Made by a program: the position numbers and the translations under genes. A stretch of 45,714 nt of DNA. Source: Spirosoma fluviale. GTDB taxonomy: Bacteria; Bacteroidota; Bacteroidia; Cytophagales; Spirosomataceae. Below the pieces are notes generated by a model. That model was not told where the DNA came from. It ran no database searches and saw only the letters and a program-made list of their open reading frames with translations. The first letter of the stretch is position 1. Each line of letters starts with the position of its first letter. Shown piece by piece: positions 43,462 to 45,714 of this stretch. The stretch lies in assembly GCA_945906915.1 (NCBI GenBank), contig CAMDSI010000001.1, positions 1-45,714 of the forward strand. The letters run 5' to 3'.

Positions 43462-45642
43462 TTATTTCTTAGCTACAAACGCTTTCACGATAGGAGCCTT
43501 TTCGATCTTCGCTGCATGATCAGTAGAACCTACGTGAATGTAAGGAGCAATAACCAACGATACGATCGACATCAATTTAATCAAGATGTTCATAGAAGGA
43601 CCGGACGTATCTTTGAATGGATCTCCCACTGTGTCACCTGTTACGGCAGCTTTATGAGGCTCAGAACCTTTCTTATATGTTTGACCATCGATCAAAACGC
43701 CCTTCTCAAATGATTTCTTAGCGTTATCCCAAGCTCCACCTGCATTTGATTGGAAAATACCCATCAATACACCTGAAACGGTTACTCCAGCTAATACACC
43801 CCCTAAAACTTCAGGTCCCATTGTAAAACCAACAATAACAGGAACTGTTAAAGCGATTGCGCCTGGAAGTATCATTTGACGGATAGAAGCCTCAGTAGAG
43901 ATTGCTACACATTTTTCATATTCTGGCTTCGCTTTGTATTCCATGATACCAGGAATCTCGCGGAACTGACGACGAACTTCGTTCACCATTTCCATAGCCG
44001 CTTTACCTACTGCTGAAATACATAAAGCAGAGAATATGAATGGAATCATTCCACCTACAAATAAACCAGCTAATACATCTGCTTTATAAATATCGATAGA
44101 ACTAATTCCTGCAATACCCACGAAAGCTGCAAATAAAGCTAAGGAAGTTAAAGCAGCCGAAGCAATGGCAAAACCTTTACCCGTTGCCGCAGTTGTATTT
44201 CCTACTGCATCTAAATTATCTGTACGATCACGAACCTCGGATGGTAATTGTGCCATTTCAGCGATACCGCCTGCATTATCAGCAATAGGACCAAAAGCAT
44301 CAATAGCTAATTGCATAGCCGTTGTAGCCATCATACCCGCCGCAGCGATAGAAACACCATAAATACCAGCAAAGTGGTAAGAACCGATAATACCCGCAGC
44401 TAAAACTAAAATAGGTAATACCGTAGACTCCATACCTACCGCTAAACCACCAATAATGTTAGTCGCATGACCTGTACCCGATTTTTGTACAATTGAATCT
44501 ACTGGACGCTTTCCCATCGCAGTATAATATTCTGTAATAATGGACATCAAAGTTCCTACCACTAAACCCACGATAATCGCATAAAACACATCCATTGAAG
44601 TAAATGTAGTACCACGAAGCGTTAAGTATTCTGGCAAGATATGCTTAACTAAGAAATAAGATGTCACGAATGTAATGGCAATAGAAGTATAATTACCTAC
44701 GTTCAACGCATTTTGAACAGAAGCCGTTTCACTAGAAATACGAACGAAGAACGTACTTACTAAGGAAGCTAACAAGCCAACACCTGCGATTAACATCGGT
44801 AACAAGACAGGGGAGAAGCCTCCATAATTATCTGTAACAGATATTTCTTGACCTAAAACCATTGTCGCAAGGATAGTAGCCACATAAGAACCAAATAAAT
44901 CAGCACCCATACCAGCCACATCGCCTACGTTATCACCCACGTTATCTGCAATAGTAGCCGGATTACGAACGTCATCTTCTGGGATACCAGCTTCTACTTT
45001 TCCTACTAAGTCAGCACCAACGTCGGCTGCTTTAGTATAAATACCACCTCCTACACGAGCAAATAAAGCAATAGATTCAGCACCTAAAGAGAAACCAGCT
45101 AAAACCTCGATGGCCGTTCTCATCTCTATTGAAGTCAAAGCTTGGCCCTGAGCAAAGATTTGGTAGAAAGCAATAAACAAACCACCTAAACCTAAAATAG
45201 CTAAACCAGCAACTCCCATTCCCATCACAGAACCTCCAGTGAAAGAAACATTCAAGGCTTTTGCTAAAGAAGTTCTAGCTGCCTCGGCCGTACGAACATT
45301 CGCCTTAGTAGCGACGATCATTCCAATATAACCAGCCGTTGCTGAAAATACAGCACCGATTAAAAAAGCAACTGCAATTAAAGGAGAGGAGTGAATCGGA
45401 TTTTCCGGAGTTCCCTCTTGAGATCCTAACCAAGCTAATAAAATAGCGGTAGGAATAGCGAAATAAGTTAAAATTCTCCATTCTGCTTTTAAGAAGGCTA
45501 TCGCACCATCTGCGATATAACCAGCCAACTCCTGCATTTTTTCGTTTCCGGCATCCTGTTTAGAGACCCAGTTAAATTTCCATGCTGTGTACAGCAATCC
45601 CACTATACCAAAAGCAGGAACTAAGTAAACAATTTGATTCAT
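43462..45642 (-). CDS. hppA: Membrane-bound ion-pumping pyrophosphatase, K+-dependent type
   Basis: 726 residues with about 16 membrane segments. GADLVGKVEAGIPEDDVRN and NPATIADNVGDNVGDVAGM are the pyrophosphate and magnesium motifs; DTVGDPFKDTSGPS lies near the C-terminus. GNTTAATGKG carries Ala485 and Gly488, the residues of the K+-dependent subfamily (K+-independent enzymes have Lys and Thr). K+-dependent enzymes pump Na+, H+ or both, and the ion cannot be settled by eye. It couples hydrolysis of pyrophosphate to ion export across the inner membrane. Confidence 0.94.
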   Translation of the reverse strand: MNQIVYLVPAFGIVGLLYTAWKFNWVSKQDAGNEKMQELAGYIADGAIAFLKAEWRILTYFAIPTAILLAWLGSQEGTPENPIHSSPLIAVAFLIGAVFSATAGYIGMIVATKANVRTAEAARTSLAKALNVSFTGGSVMGMGVAGLAILGLGGLFIAFYQIFAQGQALTSIEMRTAIEVLAGFSLGAESIALFARVGGGIYTKAADVGADLVGKVEAGIPEDDVRNPATIADNVGDNVGDVAGMGADLFGSYVATILATMVLGQEISVTDNYGGFSPVLLPMLIAGVGLLASLVSTFFVRISSETASVQNALNVGNYTSIAITFVTSYFLVKHILPEYLTLRGTTFTSMDVFYAIIVGLVVGTLMSIITEYYTAMGKRPVDSIVQKSGTGHATNIIGGLAVGMESTVLPILVLAAGIIGSYHFAGIYGVSIAAAGMMATTAMQLAIDAFGPIADNAGGIAEMAQLPSEVRDRTDNLDAVGNTTAATGKGFAIASAALTSLALFAAFVGIAGISSIDIYKADVLAGLFVGGMIPFIFSALCISAVGKAAMEMVNEVRRQFREIPGIMEYKAKPEYEKCVAISTEASIRQMILPGAIALTVPVIVGFTMGPEVLGGVLAGVTVSGVLMGIFQSNAGGAWDNAKKSFEKGVLIDGQTYKKGSEPHKAAVTGDTVGDPFKDTSGPSMNILIKLMSIVSLVIAPYIHVGSTDHAAKIEKAPIVKAFVAKK

Positions 45643-45714
45643 AAAGGTTAATTTAGATTATACTCAAAAAATTTAGCACAATTTAGGTAAAAAGGTGCAA
45701 ATAAACAATTAGAA

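Noticed and set aside
43399..43713. Plus-strand open frame overlapping the end of hppA
   Set aside because: It spans the bidirectional terminator and the hppA coding sequence and shows no recognisable protein features.
1..45714. tRNA genes, CRISPR arrays, insertion sequences, prophage or plasmid genes
   Set aside because: No cloverleaf, spaced repeat array, transposase, integrase or phage structural gene was recognised; the only repeats are the short ones listed.

Overview
The window looks like a chromosome segment of a Bacteroidota bacterium, most likely order Cytophagales (a freshwater genus such as Aquirufa would fit, but that is an inference). Reasons: several start sites are preceded by the Bacteroidota -7 box TAnnTTTG, with a TTTG further upstream in the best cases; Shine-Dalgarno sequences are weak; AT content is moderately high; menaquinone genes are present; and families common in this phylum occur (DUF1460, DUF5686, DUF2452, GH65/GH13/MFS maltose locus, membrane pyrophosphatase). 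I see no tRNA, rRNA, CRISPR array, insertion sequence or prophage. Coding density is very high and no stretch over 300 bases lacks a gene.

Region 1 (1-6906): two convergent gene runs whose stop codons overlap at 4474-4477. The plus run is a FAH-family hydrolase (cut by the window edge), an amidohydrolase lactonase, an SDR, a D-serine-dehydratase-like PLP enzyme and an M19 dipeptidase. The minus run ends with an IlvD/Edd-type sugar-acid dehydratase and a second SDR. Together these give all five enzyme types of the oxidative, non-phosphorylated L-fucose-type pathway (sugar to lactone, acid, 2-keto-3-deoxy acid, 2,4-diketo acid, then pyruvate plus lactate), with an IlvD-type rather than enolase-type dehydratase.

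Region 2 (6899-15626): the same minus run continues upstream through a small membrane-anchored protein, a PatB-like C-S lyase, a DUF1460 hydrolase, an MFS sugar transporter and a secreted GH13 amylase. Divergent from it are beta-phosphoglucomutase and a GH65 maltose phosphorylase. This is a maltose/starch locus: the amylase makes maltose, the MFS protein imports it, GH65 splits it to glucose and beta-glucose-1-phosphate, and PgmB makes glucose-6-phosphate.

Region 3 (15627-21739): a dense palindromic spacer, a fatty-acid desaturase that closely resembles eukaryotic sphingolipid delta-4 desaturases, dnaK, and a minus-strand operon of a NifS-like cysteine desulfurase, XdhC and a DUF3050 protein with a possible diiron site.

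Region 4 (21740-36909): the conserved thrS-infC-rpmI-rplT cluster; a menE operon (menE, unknown protein, ALDH, lipoprotein); a divergent operon DUF2452-menB-EVE-secreted protein-RNA methyltransferase; and folD and topA.

Region 5 (36910-45714): a DUF5686 outer-membrane protein, aconitase, prs, ribosomal protein L25 and a K+-dependent-type membrane pyrophosphatase.

Most of the window is ordinary housekeeping. The items most worth a second look are the delta-4-desaturase-like protein, the DUF3050 metal site and its operon, the fucose-type pathway with its odd SDR, and the palindromic spacer at 15637-15781.
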